A program made the translations under genes and the position numbers. Under the pieces are notes generated by a model. That model worked only from the letters and a program-made list of their open reading frames with translations, did not search any database and had not been told where the DNA came from. A stretch of DNA of 64,000 nucleotides from Humulus lupulus. Taxonomy: Eukaryota > Streptophyta > Magnoliopsida > Rosales > Cannabaceae. Below are positions 35,007-46,936 of this stretch, piece by piece. Every line of letters starts with the position of its first letter. Positions within the stretch are counted from its first letter, which is position 1. Where the stretch lies: positions 91,186,888 to 91,250,887 of the forward strand of contig NC_084796.1 of assembly GCF_963169125.1 (NCBI RefSeq), in the 5' to 3' direction.

Positions 35007-38000
35007 TTACCTGAATAATTTGGGATACTGATCCTGCATTGCTGACTCAAGCTCATAGGTCGCTTCCTCGACCTTTCCATTCCTCCATAATACTTTAACC
35101 AGAGGAATCGTCTTGTTCTATAGAACCTTGTCTTTCCTGTCTATGATTTGAATCGGTAGCTCCTCATAAGACAAATCTGTCTGCAATTCCAAGTCCTCAC
35201 ACTTCAACACGTGTGTGATATCTGAGACGTACTTCCGAAGGATAGAAACATTGAATACGTCTTGAAATCCCGACCACGATGGTGGCAAGGCTAACCTGTA
35301 AGCCACCTGTCCAATCCTTTCCAGGATCTCAAAAGGTTCAATGAATCTAGGGCTCAGCTTGCCCTTCTTTCCAAACCTCCTCACCCCTCGCAGTGGTGAA
35401 ACTCGTAGAAACACGTGGTGCCCATCTTAGAACTCCACATCCCTATGCTTAGGATCAGCATAGCTTTTATGTCTACTCTGTGAGGCGAGCATTTGAGCTC
35501 GGATCTTCTCAATAGCCTCATTAGTCTTCTGAACCATGTCCAGTCCCAAATACTTCCTCCCACCCATCTCATCCCAACGAATGGGTGATCTACATCTCCT
35601 CCCATATAACATCTCATATGGAGCCACTCCAATCATTGATTGATAATTGTTGTTGTACGAAAACCAATTAATGGAAGATACTTACTCCAAGATCCCTCAA
35701 AGTAAATCACGCATGCCCTAAGCATATCCTCCAACACCTAAATTGTCCTCTCAGACTGTCCATCAGTCTTAGGATGAATGGCCGTGCTGAACTTTAACTG
35801 AGTCCCCATTGCCTTCTACAATCTACCCCAAAACTTGGAGGTAAAGATAGGATCCCGGTCTAACACGATAGACTTAGGAACCCCGTGGAGACGTACTATC
35901 TCCCTCACATACAACTCTACATACTAATCCACCGTATAAGTCGTCTTCACTAGATGAAAATGAGCTGACTTGGTGTATCTATCCACTATCACCCACACCG
36001 AGTCATGAAGCCCCACTGTCATGGGTAATCCTCCCACAAATTCCATCGTAATATCCTCCCATTTCCACTTAGGAATACCCAAAGGCTGAGCAACTCCACT
36101 GGTCACTGATGCTCATTTTTCATCCACTAACAAGTCAAACATCTGGCCACGTACTCTACCACATCCTTCTTCATTTCAGGCCACCAATACAATGTCCATA
36201 GATCCTAATACATCTTTGTGGTTCCTGGATGAAGTGAGTACGACGTGGTATGTGATTCATCTAATATTTCTAGTCTAATCCCCACATCAGTCAGAACACA
36301 AATCTGACCCTGATACTGTAGTAAACCAACCTTAGAGATAGAATAGTCCTTAGCTGCTCTCGTTAAGACATTCTCTCTAACCTCCAATAATTTTGCATCC
36401 CCTAGCTGGCCCTCCTCAATGTGCTCCAGTAGGGTCGACTGCAAAGTAATATTGGCCAACCTGCCCACCACCAACTCTATCCTCGCTCTGGACATCTCAT
36501 CAGCCAACTCTCTCAATATCTGAGTAGAACTAAACAATTGACTAGGGCCTCTCCGGCTCAACGCATCCGCCACCACATTGACTTTCCCTGGGTGGTAAAG
36601 AATATCACAATCATAGTCTTTTACCAACTCTATCCAATGCCTCTACCTCATGTTCAGGTCCTTCTGAGTAAAAAAAGTACTTCAAAGTTTTGTGATCGGT
36701 GTATATCTCGCTCTTCTCTCCATACAGATAATGTCACCATACCTTTAGTGCGAATACCACCGCTGTCAATTCCAAATCATGGGTAAAGTACCTCTGCTCA
36801 TACTCCTTCCGTTGTCGTGATGCATAAGCTATATCCTTCTCATTCTACATCAACACACAGCCCAAACCCAACCTTGACGCGTCTCAATAAACCACAAAGT
36901 TTCCTTCCTCCGAAGGAAGACTCAGCACATGTGCAGAAATAAGTCGCTGCTTTAATTCTTGAAAATTGTCCTCACACTTGTCTGACCATAGGAACTTCAA
37001 ATTCTTCTGTGTCAATTCTGTCATCGGTGCAGCAATCTACGAGAACCCTTCCACGAACCGTCTGTGGTAACCTGCTACCCCGAGGAAACTCCGATCCTCT
37101 GAGGCATTCCTTGGCCTCGACCATCTCTAACTGCCTCCACTTTAGATGGATCCACCTTAATCCCATCTTCACCAACAATATGTCCAAGGAATGTCACTTC
37201 TGGTAGCCAGAACTCACACTTCTTAAATTTTGCATACAATTGGTGTTCTCTTAGTCTCTGTAAGACCTGCCGAAGATGTTGCTCGTGCTCTGCCTTTGAA
37301 CTAGAGTACACTAAAATGTCGTTGATTAAGACAATCACGAACTGAGCCAAGAATTCCATGAACACTCTGTTCATTAGGTCCATGAAGGTTGCTGGGGAAT
37401 TGGTCAAACCAAATGACATGACCAGAAACTCATAGTGGCCATACCTCGTTTGGAAGGCCGTCTTTGGTATATCCTCATCCTTGATCCTCAACTAGTGATA
37501 ACCAGATTAAAGATCAATCTTCGAGAATACCGTCTTTCCCTGCAGTTGATCAAACAAGTCGTCAATCCTTGGCAGAGGGTATTTATTCTTGATGGCCAAC
37601 TTGTTCAACTCTCTATAATCTATACACATTCTCAGAGTCCCATCCTTCTTCTTCACAAACAAAACTGGAGCACCCGAAGGCGAGAAGCTAGGTCTAATGA
37701 ACCCCAAATCCAGAAGCTCTTGTAATTGTATCTTCAATTCTTTCAGTTCTGCCGATGCCATTCTATATGGTGCCCTTGACACTGGCTCTGCCCTTGGTGC
37801 CAACTCGATGATGAACTGAATCTCCCTATGCAGCAATAATCCTAGTAGATCCTCAGGAGATACATCCAAGAATTCACAAACCAATCTAGTCTCTTCCGGC
37901 CCTGTTGGCAACACTTTAGTAGTATCCACCACACTAGCCAAGAAACCTATACATCCTCCCTGTAATAGATCCCTAGCTCTCAGCGCTGATATCATGGGTA

Positions 38001-39510
38001 CACGGGGTCTACACACCGCACCCACGAAGATGAAGGGATCCTCTTCCTCAGGCTCAAAAGTCAACATCTTCTTCCTACAATCAATAGTGGCCACATATCT
38101 GACCAGCCAATCCATCCCCAAAAGCATGTAGAAATCCTCCATACCTAACTCAATCAAGTTTACTGAAAACTCCCTACCATCTACCATCAACCATCATTGG
38201 CAGTGCTCTAATCCATCTCCTAGAAACTATCAGTTCCCCAGTAGGCAATATAGTCCCGAACCCCATAGTATTATACTCACTAGGCCTACACAATCTATCA
38301 ATCACCTTACTAGAAACAAATGAATGCGTAGCACCAGAGTTAATCAATAGAGTAAAAGGAGAGCCAGCGCTAGAAAGCAGACCTATCACCACCGAGGGAC
38401 TAGCTTTGGCCTCTGCCTGTGTCAGGATGAATAGTCGAGATGGAGTCAAGCTGTCCACCTTCCCTGCTTCCCCTTTCTTCACTGTTGGGAAGTCCTTCTT
38501 GAGGTGTTCCACCACCCCACACACATAACACGCCTTGGCCCAACAATTTCCCGGATGGCGTCTTCTGCACCTCGTGCACTCTAGGTAGCTCCTCCATGTG
38601 TCACTGCCTCTGTGACTACCACCCTGAATACCCTCACCCCTCCTATCCGGACCAGTAGCGGTCGAAGTGTCAAGGGTCTTCCTCTTCAGATCGCTGGGGC
38701 CCTTGCCCCTACCCGATCCTGAATATGGTGGCACCGTCCTGCGAACCTCCTGTCTCGCAGCTCTCTCCCTCCAAATCTTCTTCTCTTATTCTCTACTTCC
38801 TCAGCAGTAAGAACCTTCTCAACAGCCTGGGCATAAGTCGTCCCCCTGTGTACTGTTGTAATTCTCACATCTCGAGCTATCATAGCATTAAGCCCTCTAA
38901 TGAATCTGTCGTGCCTAGCAACGTCAGTAGACATAAAATCTATTGTGAACTTCGCAAGTCTGCCAAACTTCAGGGCGTATTATGTAGCAATCATATTTCC
39001 CTGTACCAACCCCACAAATTCATTCACTTTCTCTGCCCTGACGACAACATTATAGTACTACTGACTAAACAAGTCCTTGAATCCACCCCAACCCAAAGTA
39101 GTAACATCTCTAGTCTGTGATGCCACTTCCCACCAGATGTGGGCATCCTCTCTCAGCATATATGTGGCACAGGCCACCCTGTCTTGACCCTCTACCCTCA
39201 TGAAATCCAGGATAGAAGTAATCATGCTCATCCATTGTTCGACCTTCAGTGGATCTAGTTCCCCCTCAAAAGTTGGAGGATGCTGCCTCCTGAACCGCTC
39301 ATACAACGATTCCCAACGGTTTCCAACTTCTTGATACTGTAGAACTGGTGCCACAACTGGTGGCACAATAGATGCTGCACTCCTTGACGGAGCCTGCAGT
39401 CTCTTCCTAGCTTTCAAGTCGGGCTTGCATGTCTGCCATAATTTGTTACCACTTCTCAGGGACAGGCGCAGGGTTCTGGCCCTGGTCATCATTTCTAGCC
39501 TCGAACCAAG
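35007..39510 (-). pseudogene. Gag-pol of Tekay-type element T
   Basis: Domains in order on the minus strand. Gag: RWESLYERFRRQHPPTFEGE, ATYMLREDAHIWWEVASQ, ARDVRITTVHRGTTYAQAV (39340-38800). Two zinc knuckles: CTRCRRRHPGNC and CYVCGVVEHLKKDF, the latter with the last cysteine lost (38600-38490). Protease near 38350: LINSGATHSFVSS, with N in place of the catalytic D of [59 protein letters not shown], where the second catalytic pair is ND instead of DD (37730-37300). RNase H (about 36900-36640) is poorly preserved. Integrase 36170-35430. Tail: VAYRLALPPSWSGFQDVFNV, VKVLWRNGKVEEATYELES, YPKLFR, stop at 35007-35009. Frame breaks near 39058, 38690, 37500, 37070, 36200, 35920 and 35415. No intact polyprotein. 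Confidence 0.9.
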
Positions 39511-39917
39511 TGTCGGCTAGACTTATAGATCGCCTTGAATGCATAGCTATCCAAGTTAATCTGCAATCAATGACTCGGCGGTCAGACTATGATGACAGGG
39601 TAACAATCTTTCCACAGATCACCACTGGAACACAACCAATCACAGGTAATCAAGATATAACAGTTTATCCAGATATTCATCCACATGCAACAGCAATGCT
39701 AATCAGCACGCCTTACTATCATCACACAGCAGTCAAGGGCCAGGCCCTATTAGTATCTCATGCTCCCTATTAGTCAAACAGATAACAACATTCATATTTC
39801 TTTCAAACACTCAAACATACAAACACAAATATACAACTACCAAACCCTGAGTCGAGCTTGTCTTTAGCTGCGAATGTACATGTTCAGTCAGTCTTCAGGA
39901 ACCCTTAAGCCTAGGAC
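39511..39917 (-). other. Leader of element T between primer site and gag
   Basis: Noncoding. The stretch GAGTCGAGCTTG (39851-39862) and the following GAATGTACATG-like sequence also occur in the leader of element F (59567 and 63587), which helps show where LTR E split that leader. Confidence 0.7.
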
Positions 39918-39930
39918 GCTCTGATACCAA
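39918..39930 (-). promoter_or_regulatory. Primer-binding site of element T
   Basis: Minus strand TTGGTATCAGAGC, two bases after the 5' LTR. This is the standard complement to the 3' end of initiator methionine tRNA, the usual primer of plant chromoviruses. Confidence 0.9.
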
Positions 39931-39932
39931 GT

Positions 39933-42291
39933 TGTAACACCCTGGATAACCAAGGTCGTTACACTATGTGCTTACAAACATGCAAGACTTGCTAATCAAG
40001 TCATATAGTGGAAAACGTGATCATAAAGTCATAGTCAGGTTAGGGTTAAAAGGTTTTGGTCATAAATGAGAAATTTTTCATTTAAATAAACATTTAGTAC
40101 ATGGGATCCCAAAAACAAGTTGTAAAGGACAGTTCACAATAAAATTCAAAGTTATATACATATAAGCCACTCTAATGGAAAAATACGTATTTTAGGTTTT
40201 CCTGTCCTTGCAGTATTACTCGATCATGGCGGACGAGCAGCTGACTATGTACATTCTTCCCCAGAGCTCTCCAACTCAGGACTAGTCCACCTTGCCCTTG
40301 CCTTTACCTGCACCACGTAGCAACCGTGAGCCAAGGCCAAGCAAGAAACCCATAATGCAGAGCATAAACGATACAGACAAACAAATAATCCATAAAGTTG
40401 TTAACCAGGTATTCAGCATGCCACAACAGTCATCTACTAAGAGAGGTCAAACAATTATTCATAAGCCATTCATCTCAGTATTAAACCAATTATAAACAAC
40501 AAACGACAATAATAACATATCAATATTCATCATACAATACTTAGGGTAGAAGCCCTTAGACCGCACCCTCTATTTGACCCACTGTCTCCGGCTCACTTAG
40601 GTCGAGCCAAGTCTTTAAACCACTGACTCCAGCCCGCTTAAGCCGAGATCAGTGACTATTAAGCTGTCCTCAGCTACCAATGGCCGAGCCACGTCCTATG
40701 CGCAAATATCAATTCCAGCACTCTTAGGCCGTTTATTTCATGCCCTCATGGCATATCATAATCATATAAAAATTACATTCAAATATAGGGAGCCCTTAGT
40801 CCCATCAGTCACATGCGGATGCGGTTTTCTTACCTTTAATTCTGAGTGTTGGGTTAATAAAGATGACCCTCGAGCATGATCCCATTTCGAGCCTTAGCGT
40901 ACAGCTAGTCACAATCCATAAAATGGTACTTCGATAAGTTCGAATTCCAAAGGTCAATCTAGGGACCAAACTCGCGCTCTCGGGACCTCTAATTGCACCA
41001 AATGACGTGGCGAAACCATCCCCTCAAGCCCCCAAGCAAAACCCTAAAAAATACCCAAAAACCAAGTGTTGGAGGCAGGGAAGTGCTACAACACTACCAT
41101 AGGGGCGCTACAGCGCTATAGTCAGAAACCCAGCCCCCCCCCCCCCCCCCCCCAAGAACACAACCCAGCGCTGTAGCACTCCCAACCTAGTGCTACAGTG
41201 CTGCAACCCGAACATGCAATTTTTTGGGTTTCTTCTTCGCCTCCCCTGATCCAAAACTCCAAACATCTACCCAAAACCTCAACCAAACTCAAAATTAAAC
41301 TTATAACTCACTATATCTCATCCAAAACAATATAAAAACATCAAAAACTTAGCTAAATGGATCATCAAACACAAAAACTAAACTTGAGCTCTGAAGCTCA
41401 AGAACACCATCTAAAATAAGAAAATCCATACTATTAAGGTCAGAAATTATTACCTCTCATGGATGAATCTGACCTAGGTTGCTTCAATGTCCTTCCAAGC
41501 TTTAATTCTAAGATTCTCAAGCTTACGTTCCTCACAACTTCATCCCAAACCCAGATGTTAGAAATCAAAATCCAAAACTCTCAAGAACATTAAGCAATAT
41601 TCAAAACCAGAAATTGAAGTTCTTACCTCTTCTTGATTTCTAAATTCCTAAGGATTGCTACCTGTAAATCCTCCTCCAAAGTTTAATTCTACTCCCAATT
41701 CCTCAAGAAATTCAGCAGCTTAACTTCAGCTACTCTTTTCCCTTTGAAACCTTAAACCAAATGACGAAAAATCCACTAGATAAGCCTAAAACGTAAAGGC
41801 TAATTTCAGCTGTGTTTTACCACATATAATGCCGAAATGACCTTTCTACCCCTCCTTCTAACACCCTTCCTTTCTAAACCTCAAGGGCAACCTAGTCCTT
41901 TTACTCTTTGCAAAAGTACCACTTTTTACTTATTATTTCAAAACAACACTAATTATCAGGTTACTAATAGTTACCTGCTTCACAACTAAATACCAATTTA
42001 GAAACCCCTTGCTAATACCGCGGAACAGGATCTCCTCATGTCGGAAGCACCACACATAACTCAAAAGCATACCCTCAACAGGTTCAAATTACAAATATGC
42101 CCTTCTAAACTAATCATGGTTCACATGCATATTCAATATTCATAAACATGCGTTTAATAATTTATTTACATATAATCATGCTTATCACATAACCATGCAT
42201 TTAATCATTTAGATCACACATAAACAAATTATTCCCTCCATGCACGCTAATGAAGGCCCTTAAGCCTTGTTAGTGATTTTGGGTCGATACA
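39933..42291 (-). repeat. 5' LTR of element T
   Basis: 2359 bp, starting TGTAACACCCTGG and ending GGGTCGATACA on the plus strand; the partner ends GTTACA, so one terminal base has changed. Carries a run of 20 C at 41134-41153 where the partner has seven. Confidence 0.9.
41134..41153. repeat. Homopolymer C tract
   Basis: Twenty consecutive C in one LTR of T; the other LTR has about seven at the matching place (near 33823-33829). Could be real slippage or a sequencing or assembly artefact. Confidence 0.9.
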
Positions 42292-42296
42292 AGGCA

Positions 42297-42853
42297 TATA
42301 TATATATAAAAAAAAAAAAAAAGGAAGAAGAGAAAAATCGATAAGCTGTCTTTTGGATTCATAAGGATTAGCTAATCTTACGAATATCAAGAGAGTTAAG
42401 AGACTTTACAAAGATATCCTCCTACCAAAGACTAACGCCCCCACAGGGTGTGAGGCTTTATGTAAGATATTCCCTAATAAGTCTAGAACGACCACCAAGA
42501 TGTCTAGCCAAAAAGGGTCCTAAAAGAGATCCTTGTAAAAATAGTATTATACATAATAACGAGAAGGACGCTTCTTGCAAAAAATAATAAGCACGCGCAA
42601 AAAAGAAAAAATAAAAGGATGACAAATAAAAAACTCCAGGGGGTTAACATGTCCTTATATACATAGTCAAGGTGCACCGATAGGCTCAAGCCACATGCAA
42701 CAAGGGGTCCCAAATGGAGCCTCTACAAAATAAAAGGGTGGATAAAGGATGCCCACATAGATAAAAGAGCATAATAATGTTTAGTCAGAAGATATGCATA
42801 AAACATGGGAATACTTATCAAAGTTCTTCATAGACAAAAAAAAAATGGTAGCA
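42297..42853 (+). other. 3' region of element B right of the Tekay insertion
   Basis: Begins with (TA)n and a poly(A) run (42296-42322). No gene seen. It matches in position the 1712-2720 region of element A. The frame at 42504-42713 is hydrophobic and probably accidental. Confidence 0.4.
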
Positions 42854-44964
42854 TTACAACCAAATCAAAGAAATAAGAGCATGAAGAATAAAAAATTGGA
42901 GAAATAATACACTCGTTCTCGAACTTCCACACCTAGGTGGAGATGGCTTCCTATTGGCAACCCATTCAGCAGCAAGCTGGACTGCGTCTTCTCCAAAATG
43001 TGAGAAATTAATGTTGGGATCAATATTCCACATCATAAAAAGAAGATTCTCTGTGGCTTCATCTTCAATCTTCATCTGAGCAGCCTCTAGCAAGCCAGCC
43101 TTTGCTTCCAATGAAGTAATTATAGCCTTCAAGGAACCAGCCTCCTCCTTCTAAGTTCAAGAATCAACTTCTAGGAAAGTCAGTTTGGTAATAAGAAGCT
43201 CTTTCTATTAAACAATAGTAGAAAGCTCGGCCTCGACAATGTTTTTTCAAGAACTACCTGAACAAGTTCACCCTCATGATCTCGAACTGTAAGTTCAAGA
43301 CTATCCATGTTTGCTTTGGCCCGAATGAAGTCACGCCTCAAAGCCTTGAGCTCTGCCCTATAACGAGACACTTTGGTTCCAAAAGAACCTAAGCGATGAA
43401 GCTCTACACAAACATAAAGGGTCATTGCAAGAAAAAAAAATAATCATATAAAGGAAAGGGGTAACCATAATAGAAAAGGACAAGTATTAAAAGCCTCACC
43501 TGAGTGGTCGACTTCAAGAGAACCTTGCTCAAGTCATCCTCTCTCGAGTCCAACATGCCCCTCCACTCAGCCTCAAAAAATCCCTCTACCTTGCGAGTGA
43601 ATGCCTCCCCATGTAAACAGCCAAAGAATGTATCCATGAGTGGGAATTCTTCCCTCTATCTACTGACCTGGAGAAGGGTTCAGGACCACTAGTCGAATGC
43701 AAAGGGGAAGGTGTACATCTTAAATCCCCCTCTTCAGAAGAAAGGTGAACTCGGGGGCAAAATCCGGCAGGGGGTAGCGGACTAACCTCATCAGTTCAAG
43801 AATGGCCAGGAAATGCTGGATCCTTTGATGAGGCCGAGAGAGAGCCAGCACGAGAGTGGGAAAGCACAAAAAAACCATCTTTTCAATTGAGTAGGAGGCG
43901 ACAAAATTGGAAGTACAACAGGATATGCATTTCTAGCAAAGGTTGATGCCGGAATAGGAATGATACAAGATGACGAAGGACCGCCATCATTTTTTGGGGT
44001 AGCCTCAGGGCTACCGGTATCGATCTCGCAGTCCTCCCATCAAGAAGTTGTAGGAGAAAGGTAGGTTGGCTAGCTGGAAGTGGTAGGAGGAAGGTTAGGC
44101 TCGGTAAAGAGAAGTTTAGCTAGTTTTTCTGAGTTAGGCAATTAAGTAATGTCCCTAATTTGTTTAATAGAATCCCTTTCAATCTTAGGCGAATTCCTGA
44201 CACCTAAAATAGAAGAGGAGGAAAATAGGTGAAAAAGTGTATATAATATGTTTCTCAAGTGAGAAGAGAAATTCATAACCAAAATGGTCACACAAAAAAG
44301 CAAAGTATAAGTACCTGACATAAAAAAATCTCTGTGGATAGTAGAGATGATCTCAATGAAGAAGAAACTTTGTTTCCAACTCCTTAGATTGGAGATGGAC
44401 CCAACCACAAAATCCTTCTCTTCAAATGCTTTCCCAAGATAATAAACACCAAGACTGCTGGGGACCTTCTTGATACTATACATGTAGTGCACCTCTTGAG
44501 GCAAGGGTACTCGCACAAATTTTTTTTGGTACAACACAAACAAGCAGCATAAAGTGATCCAATCGTTAGGAACCAACTGGAAAGGAGCAATGCCAAATTA
44601 GTTTAACACGTCGACAAAAAAAGGATGTAGTGGAAGAGTTCCCCCAGACCTAAGGATAAACTCCTAAAAGCCACCATCTCAAGAGGAGGAGCATGGGCGC
44701 GACATCGTTCAGTAGGGCGGATGCAGCGAATAGGTAGCTCAAGCTTATACTTATGCACCACGTCAGCAAGACTCAATTCATCCATCCAGGAGATGATAGA
44801 AACAACAACCAAGGTAGGAGCTGACTGGTGAAAAGAGCCACTTTCTTCTGCTTCTTAGACATATCTGAAATACAAGAAAAATGAGCAGTTAGTCTAATAA
44901 CAGATCTTTTCCCACGCCACTTCCTCCTATCAGGCCGTGTCTTCTTTCGAATGGAATGGGGCAA
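42854..44964 (-). pseudogene. Antisense extra ORF of Tat element B (PF04195-like)
   Basis: Minus-strand protein, antisense to the host retroelement and placed between pol and the expected 3' LTR. Start near 44866 (MSKKQKKVALFTSQ) or 44812. N-terminal part: MDELSLADVVHKYKLELPIR. After a frameshift in a seven-T run (44616-44622), PFQLVPNDWITLCCLFVLYQ and VHYMYSIKKVPSSLGVYYLG, LRSWKQSFFFIEI (44590-44340); this resembles the PF04195 'putative gypsy type transposon' family. C-terminal part: GEAFTRKVEGFFEAEWRGML and DDLSKVLLKSTTQ (43610-43500). A possible intron then runs from a GTGAGG donor after CTCAG (about 43500) to a TTGTGTAG acceptor (about 43410), followed by a coiled coil (YRAELKALRRDFIRAKANMD) and NIDPNINFSHFGED. 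Function unknown. Frameshifts suggest it is dead here. Confidence 0.6.
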
Positions 44965-46630
44965 ACAACATAAGTTTTAGAGAACTAGGATCCCAATTCT
45001 CCCCAAATATTTCACTTGAACATAATTATTCTGACTTAATTCTATCAATCAATAAAAGATGTTAACCAGGAATCTACAAATATTCACAAGCCTCTCTCGA
45101 TGGTTATGCAAAAATATCTTAGCAAATCAGTTATCAATATTCTTATGATAATCAAATTAAAAAAAAAAAACTCATTAATAACAAGTTCCTTTAGCAAATA
45201 TATATATCGCGCAGGTCTATTCCTATCCTATGTGAAACTCACATATTTACTAAGTGATCATACATCATTCTATTCATGGTCAAACACAAAATTCCTTTTC
45301 CCATGATAAGAATAGTGTAAACCACATAAAATATCACAAATAAATTCTACGTCATGGAGTTTACAAGGAAAGGCAAAAGAGTGATAATATTAGAGATGAA
45401 AACTCTTCATTAGAAACTCCTCCAGTCTTCAAAGCCTAGGTCAAAATTTACAAGAAGAATAAGCAAACAAGACAAGTTTCCCTTTTTTGAATTTTCGCTC
45501 AGCAGCGCAACATTGATTGTTGCTTTTGCTTTAGATTTCTTCTTTCTTCTTCAATTCTTCTTGCATATCTTTACCTACTCCAACGACTCTCAAAGCTACA
45601 AAACACACTTAAATCAAATAAAAATAAACTCCAAAACAAATATGAAACAATAAATTCTAAGGTACACATTTATAGTGTTAGCACAGGATATCAAATTTCT
45701 TAATTCTATAACCGTTTAACATTTGGGAGTCCATATACATGGTTTGTGATAAGAATTTCTACTGCGCAGTTATTGTCTCACTCATCAATAAACTTCACCA
45801 AACACCTCAAAAAACTTTCTGTAGGCCCTTCCATAGGCTTCTATGTAAATGCATCTATTATGCGTCTTTGTTGTCTGTGTCGTTGAGTGGAAGGCGCAAG
45901 TCGCTCAAGTATTTGTTGATTAAGCAGGAACTAATATATCGGCCATCAAACATTGTACCCGACTACTTAACCAACTAAGGTGTAGCCTTCCATTGTAAGT
46001 GGACGCAGTAAAATAAAGTTCTTTTGAAACGCTACCTCAACCCTCACATGATAATTTCCCAGAGACAGTTTAACACTATGTATTTATTGGCAACAAGTAC
46101 TTAAAAGTTTCGCCTCTGCAACTATATTTTATATGGAACGAACACACAACTTCCACTTAATCATTTACATTCCAAAACAATCAAATTTATCCTCTTAGAC
46201 AAACATATTTATATTTAACTTATCCAATATATACAACAATGAGTTAATAAGAAAATATTACCACATCAGGATGTGATGACTATGGTGGTGGAGAAGCGTA
46301 TAATGCTCGTGTCAGTCGTGGAGGATCATATAGTGCCCATGTCAGTGGTGGAGGAGTATATGGTGCCTATGGTGTGTTTGAGGCTCCTCCAACATAGAAG
46401 CTAGATTCATGCGAAGATTCAAATACACCGCTTTGTTGAGATTGAATATTTACCATCAATTGATTAACTTAGCTTCCTATTACAGTGCCCTTTTTTTAAA
46501 TTGGAGCCAACCATTCAGGCAAAACTCGATGCCTTGAATCAAATTGTATAAATTTGGTCTAGCATAAAGAACCAGCTACTATACACATTGATTGACAAAA
46601 AAGGATTCTTTTGTTTGGGAAGAAAATTTA
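44965..46630. other. Unassigned AT-rich stretch
   Basis: I cannot place it in any of the elements described. It may hold the right end of element B and the left end or leader of element G. No LTR matching 25176-25983 was recognised. The plus frame at 45739-45978 has no recognisable domain. A short Gly/Tyr-rich repeat reading lies at 46263-46397. Confidence 0.4.
46263..46397 (+). other. Short Gly/Tyr-rich reading frame with 10-residue repeats
   Basis: The frame reads GCDDYGGGEAYNARVSRGG, then SYSAHVSGGG, then VYGAYGVFEAPPT and a stop. Two to three units of about 30 bp share GTCAGTSGTGGAGGA. The sequence before it, TTACCACATCAG, looks like a splice acceptor. Could be an exon-like gene fragment carried by an element or a chance repeat expansion. 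I do not recognise a family. Confidence 0.3.
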
Positions 46631-46936
46631 ATGCAGCTGAGATGCCGAGCAAGTTTAAAATGCTTGTTTTACCTACTTATACTTGTAATGAACACCTAGT
46701 TACTTATGTCAAGAAATTTGTAATATAAATGGACTTATGAAAGGTTCCAGAAGATGCTTGTTGTATAATCATTCAAGCAACACTCTCCAATTATGCTCTA
46801 GAGTGGTACTTTAAATTCAAACTTGGCTTAATAGCTTCTTGGGATATGTTCGTTAAGGCGTTTATGCTCAATTCTACACTACTCCAATCCATCAAACTTA
46901 GCCTAAACTCCTAGTTGATATTAAACAAGTAGAATA
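46631..46936 (+). pseudogene. Tat-like gag, first part (element G)
   Basis: Plus frame: MPSKFKMLVLPTYTCNEHLV, then YVKKFVI, a stop, VPEDACCIIIQATLSNYALE, WYFKFKLGLIASWDMFVKAF. The YVKKF, WYF-F and SW-F-KAF pattern is the gag core (PF03732 type), of a subfamily different from A, B and C. Two in-frame stops. The frame is interrupted at 46937 by a solo LTR and resumes at 48768 or 48773 without loss, which dates the LTR as the later event. Confidence 0.75.

Larger units (their letters stand above)
32672..42291 (-). mobile_element. Complete Tekay/Del-type chromovirus T
   Basis: 9620 bp with two LTRs, primer site, gag-pol and purine tract on the minus strand, flanked by a perfect 5-bp duplication AGGCA (32667-32671 and 42292-42296). 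The LTR length above 2 kb, the initiator-Met type primer site and the C-terminal chromodomain-like tail with YPKLF fit the Tekay/Del clade. The LTRs differ by scattered substitutions, a C-tract and small indels, so the insertion is not recent. It sits inside element B between integrase and the antisense ORF. Confidence 0.9.
25176..45000 (+). mobile_element. Tat-type Ty3/gypsy element B, rearranged, with nested insertions
   Basis: In order: LTR (25176-25983), primer site, gag (split by a solo LTR), an inverted RT/RNase H block (30036-31065), integrase (31066-32383), a noncoding stretch, the complete Tekay element T (32672-42291), then the antisense extra ORF (42854-44964). A 3' LTR matching 25176-25983 was not seen, so the right edge is open. 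The end at 45000 is nominal. Confidence 0.65.
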
